Notes under the pieces: generated by a model
Database searches by the model: none
Seen by the model: only the letters and a program-made list of their open reading frames with translations
Told to the model about the DNA's origin: nothing
Program-made: the position numbers and the translations under genes
Shown: positions 25,402-34,018 of the stretch, one piece after another
How positions within the stretch are numbered: position 1 is the stretch's first letter
How the letters are laid out: each line of letters starts with the position of its first letter
NCBI GenBank assembly: GCA_045562575.1
Contig: JBJKVQ010000028.1
Span: 1 to 64,000 of the forward strand
Length of the DNA stretch: 64,000 nucleotides
DNA from: UBA6952 sp045562575
GTDB taxonomy: Bacteria > Chloroflexota > Dehalococcoidia > Lucifugimonadales > UBA6952
Direction: 5' to 3'

Positions 25402-26010
25402 ATGTTTCAAAATAATCAAAAAATTGATCCACAATTGAACAATGAAAATTCGGCCAATAGGACACCTCCTGGGCAAAAATTAACAGATAAATTTCCTGTA
25501 CTTACTTATGGTGATATACCTCATATACCTTTATCAGAATGGACATTTACTATTGATGGTTTAGTTAATAATAAAATTTCATACAATTGGGATGAAATGA
25601 TGTCACGAGAACAAACCACACTAACTAAAGATTTTCATTGTGTAACACAATGGAGTCGCCTTGATAATTTATGGGAAGGAATAAGATTAAAGGATCTCGT
25701 AAAAGAACATAATATAAAATCTAATGCTAAATATGTATTAATTTATTCATATGGAGGATATACTACAAACCTTCTATCCGAAGTACTACTAGAGGATGAT
25801 GTTTTGTTAGCTCATAAGCATGATGGAAATCCACTAACTCCAGAACATGGAGGACCTATGAGACTAATAGTTCCCAGGTTGTATGCATGGAAAAGTGCTA
25901 AATGGATTAAAGGAATTAATTTTATCGAAACAGAGGAATTGGGATTTTGGGAAAATTTAGGATATCATTCTTATGGTGATCCATGGCAAGAACAACGATT
26001 TAAATTTTAA
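25402..26010 (+). CDS. SUOX-fold molybdopterin-dependent oxidoreductase, single domain
   Basis: 202 aa made of just the sulfite-oxidase-type Mo-cofactor domain. Cys80 in DFHCVTQWSR is the expected molybdenum ligand, and GGPMRLIVPRLYAWKSAKWIKGI is the conserved C-terminal stretch. There is no Tat or Sec signal peptide and no heme or dimerisation domain, so it is a small cytoplasmic member of the YedY/MsrP-like group with unknown substrate. AAGGA lies about 12 bases before the ATG. It is divergent from ccmA. Confidence 0.85.
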   Translation: MFQNNQKIDPQLNNENSANRTPPGQKLTDKFPVLTYGDIPHIPLSEWTFTIDGLVNNKISYNWDEMMSREQTTLTKDFHCVTQWSRLDNLWEGIRLKDLVKEHNIKSNAKYVLIYSYGGYTTNLLSEVLLEDDVLLAHKHDGNPLTPEHGGPMRLIVPRLYAWKSAKWIKGINFIETEELGFWENLGYHSYGDPWQEQRFKF

Positions 26011-26063
26011 ATATTCCAGATTATAATTATCTGTAATACAATTTTAAAAACTTGGGAATTATA

Positions 26064-26672
26064 ATGAAATTAAAATTATTATTACTATTATTCATGGTTG
26101 TAAGTATTATCACAGCTTGTTCAAATGAAAGCCAAGATGCAGTGAAAAACATACGACAAAAAGTAGGCGATGCAATTGCAGGAGAAGCCACTGCAACACC
26201 TACTACTGAAACAGAGCCTTCGGGTGAAAGTGAGCCTACCTCAACACCTGAACCAACTCCAAAAACTGAACCTACTGCCACACCTGAACCTACTGCCACA
26301 CCTGAACCTACTCCAACAACTGAACCGGATAATTGCGCTCCTGGGAAATGTAGTAAAAATCCTGTAGATGAGCCATTATCTGTAACATTTGATGAAGATG
26401 GGTTCTATACTAAACTAATATATGGAACATCAGATTTTACACTAAAGATTAATAATATTGGCTCAGTAATTCTCACCATAGAGATTACGCCAACAATTCC
26501 TGGCATAAAAAACACTATCATGATACAACCAAATGAATCCAAAAATATTAGCTTATACGAATCAAAGCAATCTCCAGAATATAATGGAAGTATTACACTA
26601 AATGGGTCATGGCAAATATCAGGATCAGAACCACTTTCTCAAATAGTAAAAGTTAGAATTGTAAATTCATAA
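26064..26672 (+). CDS. Lipoprotein with Pro/Thr/Glu-rich linker
   Basis: 202 aa. A hydrophobic signal sequence ends in the lipobox ITAC (Cys19). Residues about 45-90 form a low-complexity P-T-E linker built on a 6-residue TATPEP repeat. The C-terminal 110 residues look like a compact beta-sandwich of unknown family (DFTLKINNIGSVILTIEITPTIPG). ATG 26064 is preferred over the in-frame TTG 26052 because it gives a proper signal peptide. The linker probably spaces the domain from the membrane. Function unknown. Confidence 0.7.
   Translation: MKLKLLLLLFMVVSIITACSNESQDAVKNIRQKVGDAIAGEATATPTTETEPSGESEPTSTPEPTPKTEPTATPEPTATPEPTPTTEPDNCAPGKCSKNPVDEPLSVTFDEDGFYTKLIYGTSDFTLKINNIGSVILTIEITPTIPGIKNTIMIQPNESKNISLYESKQSPEYNGSITLNGSWQISGSEPLSQIVKVRIVNS
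26271..26324 (+). repeat. 18-bp tandem repeat in the lipoprotein linker
   Basis: CCTACTGCCACACCTGAA occurs twice in a row (26271-26288, 26289-26306) and a third diverged copy follows (26307-26324). It encodes PTATPE units. Confidence 0.9.
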
Positions 26673-26676
26673 AACA

Positions 26677-26705
26677 TTGACATTATCCATATCAAGTTTT
26701 ATTAT
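26677..26705 (+). promoter_or_regulatory. Promoter of hspR2-grpE-dnaK with an overlapping HAIR-like site
   Basis: TTGACA (26677-26682), a 17-base spacer and TATTAT (26700-26705) make a good sigma70 promoter. The same bases 26677-26696 contain TTGA, 11 bases, TCAAG. This is the half-site spacing of the HspR HAIR consensus CTTGAGT-N7-ACTCAAG, which I recall from actinobacteria. Repressor binding here would cover the -35 box. The 28-base leader has no ribosome binding site. Confidence 0.5.
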
Positions 26706-26733
26706 ATTATTCATATAAAACATATATAATATA

Positions 26734-27237
26734 ATGAGAAATTTATCAAAAAATACTTCTAAAACTAAACGGCTTGATTTACGTGATATAAATGAAGCAG
26801 AAACCCGTAGAACCAACAAAGAATTATCGGTAAAAAATATTGATAATAACGATCCAACAGAAGATTCTAAAGGGTTATATATTATTAGTGTGGCTGCAAA
26901 GCTCTTAGACATGCATCCTCAAACATTACGTAAATATGAACGTGCTGGTCTTGTTTCACCATCAAGAACAATCGGAATGCTACGATTGTATTCTATCCAA
27001 GATATTAATAAAATTAGATTAATTCGATACTTAGTAGATGATATAGGCATGAATTTATCTGGGGTAGAATTTATATTAAATACTTTTGAAGAATTAGAAA
27101 AAGTAAAAATATACATCCAAAATGTGTTTGAAGCCTCAAAGGATTCTAAATTTGAATCCCATCTTAAACAGATACATACTATGATAAATAAGCCGTTTAA
27201 TAACATTAAACACAAAACTGGTACGTATTATGAATAA
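26734..27237 (+). CDS. HspR-type MerR family heat shock repressor (copy 2, N-terminally extended)
   Basis: 167 aa. A charged N-terminal extension of about 47 residues precedes the MerR helix-turn-helix (YIISVAAKLLDMHPQTLRKYERAGLVSPSRTIGMLRLYSIQDINKI) and a longer C-terminal helix region than copy 1. First gene of hspR2-grpE-dnaK; it overlaps grpE by 8 bases. It most likely autoregulates the operon through the HAIR-like site at its promoter. ATG 26734 is taken as start although an internal start near the HTH is possible, since no ribosome binding site decides it. Confidence 0.85.
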   Translation: MRNLSKNTSKTKRLDLRDINEAETRRTNKELSVKNIDNNDPTEDSKGLYIISVAAKLLDMHPQTLRKYERAGLVSPSRTIGMLRLYSIQDINKIRLIRYLVDDIGMNLSGVEFILNTFEELEKVKIYIQNVFEASKDSKFESHLKQIHTMINKPFNNIKHKTGTYYE

Positions 27238-27820
27238 ACCAAATAAAAATACTGATGAACAGAATGAAGAAGTTTCTGAAATAGATAACGGAAAAACCAT
27301 AACCGATGAAATAGATACCATTATCAATGAAAGAGACCAATATAAGAATATTGCACAGCGTGCTCAAGCAGATCTGATAAATTATAAAAATCGAGTTATT
27401 GAAGACCGTGAATCAAACTATGTCATGATAGTAACTAGATTTGTATCAAACTTATTGCCGATCATTGACAACTTTAATAGAGCAATAAATGCAATGCCTG
27501 ACGATAATTCATGGTACCAAGGTTTAATTATGATAGAAAAAAGTTTAAATGAACTTATTCAATCTGAAGGAATTACACAAACGGCAAAAACGGGTATGGA
27601 TTTTGATCCAAAATACCATGAAGCAATAATGGCTATAGAAGATGATTCAAAAAATGAAGGTACTATTGCAGATATAATTGCTCAAGGTTATGAATTAAAG
27701 GATAGAATCATTAGGCCTGCCCAAGTAACTGTTATAAGAAATATTAAAAAAGAAAAAGAAGATATTGATATAAAAAATCAAAATAATTCTAGCAATAATG
27801 AAGGAGATAACAATGGCTAA
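27230..27820 (+). CDS. grpE: GrpE nucleotide exchange factor
   Basis: 196 aa. A long N-terminal helix (ERDQYKNIAQRAQADLINYKNRVIED) leads into the beta domain (GMDFDPKYHEAIMAIE.....GTIADIIAQGYELKDRIIRPAQVTVI), the classic GrpE end. It releases ADP from DnaK. It overlaps hspR2 upstream and dnaK downstream by 8 bases each, indicating tight translational coupling. The C-terminus carries a charged Asn-rich tail. Confidence 0.95.
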   Translation: MNKPNKNTDEQNEEVSEIDNGKTITDEIDTIINERDQYKNIAQRAQADLINYKNRVIEDRESNYVMIVTRFVSNLLPIIDNFNRAINAMPDDNSWYQGLIMIEKSLNELIQSEGITQTAKTGMDFDPKYHEAIMAIEDDSKNEGTIADIIAQGYELKDRIIRPAQVTVIRNIKKEKEDIDIKNQNNSSNNEGDNNG

Positions 27821-29699
27821 AATTATAGGAATCGATCTTGGTACAACTAACTCTTGTGCTGCTGTTATGGAAGGTGGTGAGCCTACCGTTCTAGAAAACA
27901 GCGAGGGGGGAAGAACTACTCCTTCAGTGGTTGGAGTTAACGTAAAAAGCGATGAAAGATATGTCGGACAAGCAGCTAAAAGACAGGCTGTCACCAATCC
28001 TGAAAATACAGTATTTTCAATAAAAAGGTTTATGGGCAGAAAACATACCGAAACTAAGTCTGAATCAAGTCAGTACCCATATGCCTTAAAAGCTTCAAAA
28101 AATGGTGATGTATCTGTAGTTTTAGGAGAAAAAGCTATGTCTCCTCCAGAAGTCTCAGCAATGGTTCTGAGGAAAATAAAAGAAGATGCTGAATCAAAAT
28201 TGGGAGAAACAATAACTCAAGCCGTAATTACAGTTCCAGCATATTTTAATGATAGTCAAAGAAATGCAACGAAAGATGCAGGTAAAATTGCAGGATTAGA
28301 AGTTTTGCGTATTATAAACGAACCTACAGCTGCTGCATTAGCATATGGTTTGGATAAACAAGGAGACCAAACTATCGCCGTTTATGATCTTGGTGGTGGT
28401 ACCTTTGATGTTTCTATACTACAAATTGGAGAAGGTGTTTTTGAAGTAAAAGCTACTAATGGAGATACACATTTAGGTGGAGATGACTTTGATCAAAGAA
28501 TTATTGAGTGGATCATTGAAGAATTTAAGAAAGATCAAGGAATTGACTTACAAAATGATAATATGGCTTTACAGCGACTAAAAGAAGCTGCAGAAAAAGC
28601 AAAAATCGAACTATCCAATGTGATGCAAAGTGAAATAAATCTTCCTTTCATTACTGCAGACTCGTCTGGCCCAAAACATCTAGCTATGAGTCTAACAAGA
28701 GCCAAGCTACAACAACTAGTTGATGATTTAATAGCAAAAACTGTTGAACCATGCAAAAAAGCTATCGAAGATGCAGGGATAAAAGCGAGTGATATTAATG
28801 AAGTTATATTAGTTGGTGGAATGACTCGTATGCCATCAGTACAAGATAAAGTAAAGGAACTTTTTGAAAAAGAACCCCATAAAGGAGTGAACCCAGATGA
28901 AGTAGTTGCTATTGGAGCTGCAATTCAAGCTGGTGTCCTGCAAGGTGATGTTAGAGATGTCCTCCTTTTGGATGTAACACCACTATCACTCGGAATAGAA
29001 ACATTAGGTGGGGTCATGACTCCCTTAATACCTCGAAATACAACTATACCAACTGCTAAAAGTGAAGTATTTAGTACAGCTGGCGATAATCAAGATAAAG
29101 TTGAAATACATGTTTTACAGGGTGAAAGAAGTATGGCAACAGAAAATAATTCTATCGGAAAATTTGTCCTTGATGGCATCTTGCCAGCACCAAGAGGTAT
29201 ACCTCAAATTGAAGTGACTTTTGACCTAGATGCAAATGGCATATTAAATGTTTCTGCCAAAGATAAAGGGACTGGGAAAGAACAAAAGATTACAATCACT
29301 GCAAGTTCAGGTTTATCAAAGGAAGATGTAGAAAAATTAGTGCAGGAAGCTGAAGCAAATGCTGACGACGATAAAAGAAAAAAAGAATCTGTTGAAACTA
29401 GAAACTTAGCAGACAATCTAATTTATACAACTGAAAAAACACTTGCTGAAAACAGTGATAAAGTACCTGAAGAACTAAGAACAAATATTGAATCAAAAGT
29501 TACTACATTAAAGGATGCTATTGAGAGTGATGATGATGAATCTATTAAAACATCATTGGACGATTTACAGCAAACATTACAAGAATTAGGAAATGCTGTA
29601 TATAGTCAGGAACAGGATAATACTGCTGAAAATGGAGATTCCGAAGATACAAAGTCTGATGATGATGAAACTGTTGAAGGTGAGTATAGAGAAGTTTAG
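27813..29699 (+). CDS. dnaK: Chaperone DnaK (Hsp70)
   Basis: 628 aa. MAKIIGIDLGTTNSCAAV at the N-terminus, VITVPAYFNDSQRNATKDAGKIAGL, YDLGGGTFDVSIL and GGMTRMPSVQ in the ATPase domain; LLLDVTPLSLGIETLGGVMT opens the substrate domain; an acidic tail ends in EGEYREV. ATG 27813 is set by AAGGAG 8 bases upstream and by the universal N-terminus. The matching J-protein lies in a separate operon at 12953. DnaK may also act as HspR co-repressor. Confidence 0.98.
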   Translation: MAKIIGIDLGTTNSCAAVMEGGEPTVLENSEGGRTTPSVVGVNVKSDERYVGQAAKRQAVTNPENTVFSIKRFMGRKHTETKSESSQYPYALKASKNGDVSVVLGEKAMSPPEVSAMVLRKIKEDAESKLGETITQAVITVPAYFNDSQRNATKDAGKIAGLEVLRIINEPTAAALAYGLDKQGDQTIAVYDLGGGTFDVSILQIGEGVFEVKATNGDTHLGGDDFDQRIIEWIIEEFKKDQGIDLQNDNMALQRLKEAAEKAKIELSNVMQSEINLPFITADSSGPKHLAMSLTRAKLQQLVDDLIAKTVEPCKKAIEDAGIKASDINEVILVGGMTRMPSVQDKVKELFEKEPHKGVNPDEVVAIGAAIQAGVLQGDVRDVLLLDVTPLSLGIETLGGVMTPLIPRNTTIPTAKSEVFSTAGDNQDKVEIHVLQGERSMATENNSIGKFVLDGILPAPRGIPQIEVTFDLDANGILNVSAKDKGTGKEQKITITASSGLSKEDVEKLVQEAEANADDDKRKKESVETRNLADNLIYTTEKTLAENSDKVPEELRTNIESKVTTLKDAIESDDDESIKTSLDDLQQTLQELGNAVYSQEQDNTAENGDSEDTKSDDDETVEGEYREV

Positions 29700-29720
29700 G
29701 GACATCAAAAAGGAGATCTT

Positions 29721-30554
29721 ATGCCAATGCAAACTCTTATACTTGGTCAAGATTATAAAACTGACAATGGAGAAAACTCTAAGTTAAATGAAATACTATT
29801 TTCAACTAAAGATAAATCAATAGTTGGTATCAATGTCAGGATTAGTAGATCAGTACCTAACTTATTTATTCCATTACAACCACAGATAAATAATAAGAAG
29901 TCACAGCAAAAAGGAATGATCCATTTTTCTAAACGGACCATAATTCATACTAATGAGAAATCAAAATCACAATTATTTGGCGTAATGGTAGATAGTAATT
30001 CTTATAGGCCAAATTATTTTTTAATAAAAATAGGTGGAAAAATCTTTAGTGTTGATCACGAACTTTTAGATAATATAAGCTCGGGAGCTCCTACATTAAG
30101 TCCAAAAGTTGAAATTAGCAAAATACCTGTTTATTTATCTGATGAATTAGCAACTAAAGAAGCTAATTTTACTTTAACGAAATTTTATGAAGCTAACTAT
30201 TCTTCTATATCAAATATCGAAGTAGAAGTCATTTCCGGGACGGCATATTTAACTGGTACATGCCAATTCAATGATCAGAGTATCTCTATTGAGAGATTTA
30301 TAAGAAGTATAGATGGAATTTTATCTATACAAAATGAAATTGTTTGCTATGCTGAGTTAGAGATCGTTATTGCTAAAAAATTAGCTGATGCCAATATTTT
30401 TCATGATGGATTTGTTTCAATTAAAATTTATAACAATAAAATAGCATTAAAAGGTAATGTAGGATCTCAAAAAAGCATCGATAGAGCTCTATCAATAATT
30501 CAAGAGTTAGCTTCAATTAGGCTAATCGAAAATAATATTAAATTGAAAAGTTAA
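29721..30554 (+). CDS. BON-like two-repeat protein downstream of dnaK
   Basis: 277 aa, no clear membrane segment. The N-terminal half resembles a PRC-barrel-like beta region (KIGGKIFSVDHELLDNISSG). The C-terminal half has two related units of about 65 residues (near 150-210 and 215-277), each with a helix, a beta pair containing G-T/K-Y/A-L-T/K-G and a hydrophobic helix, in the manner of BON domains. AAGGAG precedes the ATG by 5 bases; ATG 29727 is an alternative. It follows dnaK by 21 bases, probably in the same operon. Role unknown; BON proteins often bind membranes or act in envelope stress. Confidence 0.5.
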   Translation: MPMQTLILGQDYKTDNGENSKLNEILFSTKDKSIVGINVRISRSVPNLFIPLQPQINNKKSQQKGMIHFSKRTIIHTNEKSKSQLFGVMVDSNSYRPNYFLIKIGGKIFSVDHELLDNISSGAPTLSPKVEISKIPVYLSDELATKEANFTLTKFYEANYSSISNIEVEVISGTAYLTGTCQFNDQSISIERFIRSIDGILSIQNEIVCYAELEIVIAKKLADANIFHDGFVSIKIYNNKIALKGNVGSQKSIDRALSIIQELASIRLIENNIKLKS

Positions 30555-30643
30555 AGTGATTTTTATAATAAAATAGTGTATTTTTATTGAAGAATTATTT
30601 TGGATATTTATTTCATTCCAAAGTTTTATGAAAGGGTATCAAA

Positions 30644-31291
30644 TTGAATTATAGTATCGATGCACATTCTATAATTGTTCCTGAAGTAGTTATTCAAAGA
30701 TTGCCTCACTACCTAAATATATTAAGCATTCTCCAGATTGAAAAAACAAAAATTGTAAGTTCAGAACAATTAGGCTATTTGGCACAAATTACTCCTGCTC
30801 AAATTCGAAAAGACTTAAGTTATTTTGGCAAATTTGGCAAACAAGGAAAAGGGTATGCTGTAAATATTCTAGTAAAGAAATTACGAGAGATTCTTGGAGT
30901 AAATTTACAATGGGAAATTTGTTTAATTGGTGTAGGTAGACTTGGAAGAGCTTTGTTAAGTTATCCAGGATTTGCACCCGAGGGATTTAATATAATTGCT
31001 GCTTTTGACTCTGACCTTGAACAAATTGGACAACAAATTGGCAAAATCCAAATTAAAAATATTTCCGAAATAGAGAGTTTTTTACATAATAGTAATATTC
31101 AAATTGCAATTGTAGCAGTACCAGCTAATGTAACAAAAGCTATACTAAATTTACTTTACGATTCAGGAATCAAAGCAGTATTAAATTATGCTCCATTTAC
31201 TCCGCTAGATCATAAAGACATGATTATTAGAAATATTGACCCAGTAGCTTCGCTGCAATCATTAACATACCATTTAAAGATTAATACTTAA
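30644..31291 (+). CDS. rex: Redox-sensing transcriptional repressor Rex
   Basis: 215 aa. The winged-helix N-domain (VIQRLPHYLNIL....VSSEQLGYLAQITPAQIRKDLSYFGKFGKQGKGY) and the Rossmann domain with LIGVGRLGRALL and VPANVTKAILNLLYDSGIKAVLNYAP are diagnostic. Rex senses the NADH/NAD+ ratio and represses fermentation or respiration genes when NAD+ is high. TTG 30644 is the start, with AAAGGG 8-10 bases upstream. It converges on the ATP synthase operon; the stop codons of rex and atpC overlap (TTAA). Confidence 0.93.
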   Translation: MNYSIDAHSIIVPEVVIQRLPHYLNILSILQIEKTKIVSSEQLGYLAQITPAQIRKDLSYFGKFGKQGKGYAVNILVKKLREILGVNLQWEICLIGVGRLGRALLSYPGFAPEGFNIIAAFDSDLEQIGQQIGKIQIKNISEIESFLHNSNIQIAIVAVPANVTKAILNLLYDSGIKAVLNYAPFTPLDHKDMIIRNIDPVASLQSLTYHLKINT

Positions 31292-31713
31292 GAAACTGAA
31301 GGAGGCCTATTTGAAGACCTTCTTTTTTGAGCAATTCTTAAACGCACCTGGTCTCTTCTTATTGATGCCACAGCATTAGCCAAGTCGATTTCTGATTGAC
31401 TACTACTAATCTTTTCTTCTGCTTGCTTTATTGCTTCTTGAACTTTTTCTTCATCTATTTCTTCAACACGCTCAGCTGCATCAGCTAGAATAGTAACCTG
31501 ATTTCCCAATACCTCGATAAATCCACCCGAAAGATATAAATAAGTATCTTCGGAACCATCCTGAATAATACGTACTTCACCAGGCTGGAGAGATGTCAAT
31601 AAAGGAGCATGATTATCAAGTATAGCAATTTCACCTTCTATACTTGGAGCAACAACGCCACGCACATCATCTGAATAAATATTCTTTTCTGCCGAAACAA
31701 TCTCTAACTTCAT
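31288..31713 (-). CDS. atpC: ATP synthase F1 epsilon subunit
   Basis: 141 aa. Beta-sandwich domain with MKLEIVSAEKNIYSDDVRGVVAPSIEGEIAILDNHAPLLTSL, then the regulatory helical hairpin with ERVEEIDEEKVQEAIKQAEEKI. It couples the central stalk and inhibits ATP hydrolysis. Last gene of the atp operon, 24 bases after atpD. Confidence 0.96.
   Translation of the reverse strand: MKLEIVSAEKNIYSDDVRGVVAPSIEGEIAILDNHAPLLTSLQPGEVRIIQDGSEDTYLYLSGGFIEVLGNQVTILADAAERVEEIDEEKVQEAIKQAEEKISSSQSEIDLANAVASIRRDQVRLRIAQKRRSSNRPPSVS
31298..31328 (+). terminator. Weak possible terminator after rex, inside atpC
   Basis: GAAGG (31298-31302) and CCTTC (31318-31322) can form a 5-bp stem followed by six T residues. 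It lies within the last codons of atpC on the other strand. The stem is short, so this is tentative. Confidence 0.3.
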
Positions 31714-31737
31714 TGAGAAAATTTCTCCTATTTAAAT

Positions 31738-33126
31738 TTAACTATTAGCAGAAGCTCGTGCTTCTTCAATATCACCAACCATATAAAATGCCTGTTCAGG
31801 CAAGTCATCATGTTTCCCTTCTAAGATTTCTTTAAATCCACGAATCGTATCTTGAATTGGAACATATCTTCCTTCACGACCGGTAAATTGGGTCGCAACG
31901 AAAAATGGTTGTGAGAAAAACCTTTGTAACTTACGTGCTCTTGATACAGTTAATTTATCTTCTTCAGATAGTTCTTCCATACCTAAAATTGCAATAACAT
32001 CTTGCAAGTCTTTATATCTCTGCAAATATTCTTGTACACCACGTGCTACTTGGTAATGTTCATCTCCAACAATTAATGGATCAAGAATTCTAGAGTTAGA
32101 TGCTAATGGGTCTACCGCAGGATATATTCCTTGTTCAGAAATTGCTCTATCTAGGGAGATGTTTGCATCTAAGTGCCCAAATGTAGTGGATACACCCGGG
32201 TCCGTATAGTCATCAGCAGGAACATAGACCGCTTGAAAGGATGTAATTGAACCATTCTTAGTCGATGTAATTCGTTCCTGTAAAGCTCCCATTTCTGTAG
32301 CTAATGTTGGTTGATATCCTACAGCTGAAGGCATTCTTCCCAAAAGTGCAGATACTTCCATACCTGCTAATGTATATCTAAAAATGTTATCAATGAACAG
32401 CAAAACATCTTGATTTTGTTGGTCTCTAAAATATTCAGCCATAGTCAAACCTGTTAGACTAATTCTATATCTAACTCCTGGTGGTTCATTCATTTGTCCA
32501 AAAACGAGAGCAGTGTTTTGCAATACTCCGGATTCTTCCATTTCATTCCAAAGGTCGTTTCCTTCTCTAGACCTTTCACCCACACCTGCAAATACGGAAT
32601 AGCCTTTGTGAACTTGAGCGATATTTCGAATCAACTCCATGATAATAACTGTTTTACCTGTTCCAGCACCACCAAAGGCTCCAATTTTTCCACCTTTAGT
32701 AAACGGAGCAATCAAATCAATAACCTTTACCCCAGTTTCAAGCATTTCAGTACTAGAACTCTGATCTTCAAAACTTGGAGCTGCTCGATGAATAGGCCAA
32801 TACTCTTCTGCAGTTACCTCTCCAATATTATCAAGTGCCTTTCCAGTAACATTAAATAACCGTCCTAATGAACCATCACCAACAGGTACAGCAATAGGTT
32901 GTCCAGTATCATTAACTTCCATACCTCTAGCAAGACCTTCAGTTGCGCCCATTGCCAAACAACGAACCCAATTGTTCCCAACATGTTGTTCTACTTCTAA
33001 AACTAATTCTTCGCCATTGTGTTCGAGATTCAAGGCATTATAAATTTCAGGAAGATTGTCAGGCGGGAATTCTACGTCTACAACCGTACCAATGATTTGT
33101 ACTATTTTACCTTTATTTTCTGCCAT
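31738..33126 (-). CDS. atpD: ATP synthase F1 beta subunit
   Basis: 462 aa catalytic subunit. P-loop GGAGTGKTVIIMELI, catalytic Glu in GVGERSREGNDLW, GRMPSAVGYQPTLATEMG (the DELSEED-preceding region) and a DELSEED-like region reading MEELSEEDK. It makes ATP at the alpha-beta interface. Length and motifs are standard. Confidence 0.98.
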   Translation of the reverse strand: MAENKGKIVQIIGTVVDVEFPPDNLPEIYNALNLEHNGEELVLEVEQHVGNNWVRCLAMGATEGLARGMEVNDTGQPIAVPVGDGSLGRLFNVTGKALDNIGEVTAEEYWPIHRAAPSFEDQSSSTEMLETGVKVIDLIAPFTKGGKIGAFGGAGTGKTVIIMELIRNIAQVHKGYSVFAGVGERSREGNDLWNEMEESGVLQNTALVFGQMNEPPGVRYRISLTGLTMAEYFRDQQNQDVLLFIDNIFRYTLAGMEVSALLGRMPSAVGYQPTLATEMGALQERITSTKNGSITSFQAVYVPADDYTDPGVSTTFGHLDANISLDRAISEQGIYPAVDPLASNSRILDPLIVGDEHYQVARGVQEYLQRYKDLQDVIAILGMEELSEEDKLTVSRARKLQRFFSQPFFVATQFTGREGRYVPIQDTIRGFKEILEGKHDDLPEQAFYMVGDIEEARASANS

Positions 33127-33140
33127 TTCATTCCACCTTT

Positions 33141-34001
33141 TTAATTATTTAGAGCAGCAACTCCGCCCACTATATCTAATAGTTCTGTAGTAATAGCTTC
33201 CTGCCTTACTTTATTCATAAGTAAAGTTAATGAATCAATCATATCATTAGCGCTATCTGTAGCATTTCTCATAGCTACCATTCTTGAAGAATGTTCGCAT
33301 GCCCTAGATTCTAATAATGCGTGATAAATTTCTGTCTCAATATATCTTGGTAATAGCAATTCCATGAGATCAATACTTGATGGTTCATATATATAACCAA
33401 CAGTTTGATTACTTGATAATTCTGAGGGTATTACAGGTAAAAGTTGTTTAATAATAGGAGTTTGTAATGTTACATTAATAAACTGAGGGTAACTTAATAC
33501 AACCTTATCTATACTTCCATCCATATATCCATCTATAACAAGCTTAGCAATTGGCATAATATTCTCAACAGTTGCCTTATCAGGTAAATCAGTAAAAACA
33601 GCCATAGGTTGGTTACCTGTCCTTGTAAGAAAATCTCTTCCTTTTTTTCCAACTGCAATACTAGTGATTGAGGAACTTTCACTTAGAATAAAATCACCAC
33701 AAGATCTATTTAAATTGCCCGGTAAGCCTCCACAAAGACCTCTATCAGGAGTCATGTGAATAACTGCAGTATTGTTAATTTCGCGTTCAATTAACAATGG
33801 GTGAATTTCTTCCCCTTCCATGGGTTGTGCAGCAAGATCAGATAAAACGTGTTCTATTTTTTCAGCATAAGGTCGGCCAGCAAGAGTAGCAAGTTGAGCA
33901 AATCTCATCTTAGATGCTGCTATCATTTGCATAGCTTTAGTTATTTTTGCTGTACTTTGAACACTTCTTATTCTTCTTCTAATTGTTCTTACATTTGCCA
34001 T
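33141..34001 (-). CDS. atpG: ATP synthase F1 gamma subunit
   Basis: 286 aa. N-terminal coiled-coil helix (TIRRRIRSVQSTAKITKAMQMIAASKMR), central DRGLCGGLPGNLNR and C-terminal helix ending KVRQEAITTELLDIVGGVAALNN. This is the rotor shaft of F1. Complete, 15 bases upstream of atpD in operon order. Confidence 0.97.
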   Translation of the reverse strand: MANVRTIRRRIRSVQSTAKITKAMQMIAASKMRFAQLATLAGRPYAEKIEHVLSDLAAQPMEGEEIHPLLIEREINNTAVIHMTPDRGLCGGLPGNLNRSCGDFILSESSSITSIAVGKKGRDFLTRTGNQPMAVFTDLPDKATVENIMPIAKLVIDGYMDGSIDKVVLSYPQFINVTLQTPIIKQLLPVIPSELSSNQTVGYIYEPSSIDLMELLLPRYIETEIYHALLESRACEHSSRMVAMRNATDSANDMIDSLTLLMNKVRQEAITTELLDIVGGVAALNN

Positions 34002-34018
34002 ATGATTCCTACACTATT

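Noticed and set aside
26011..26051. CAGAT/ATCTG hairpin after the SUOX-fold gene as a terminator
   Set aside because: Only 5 bp, AT-rich loop and no T-run.
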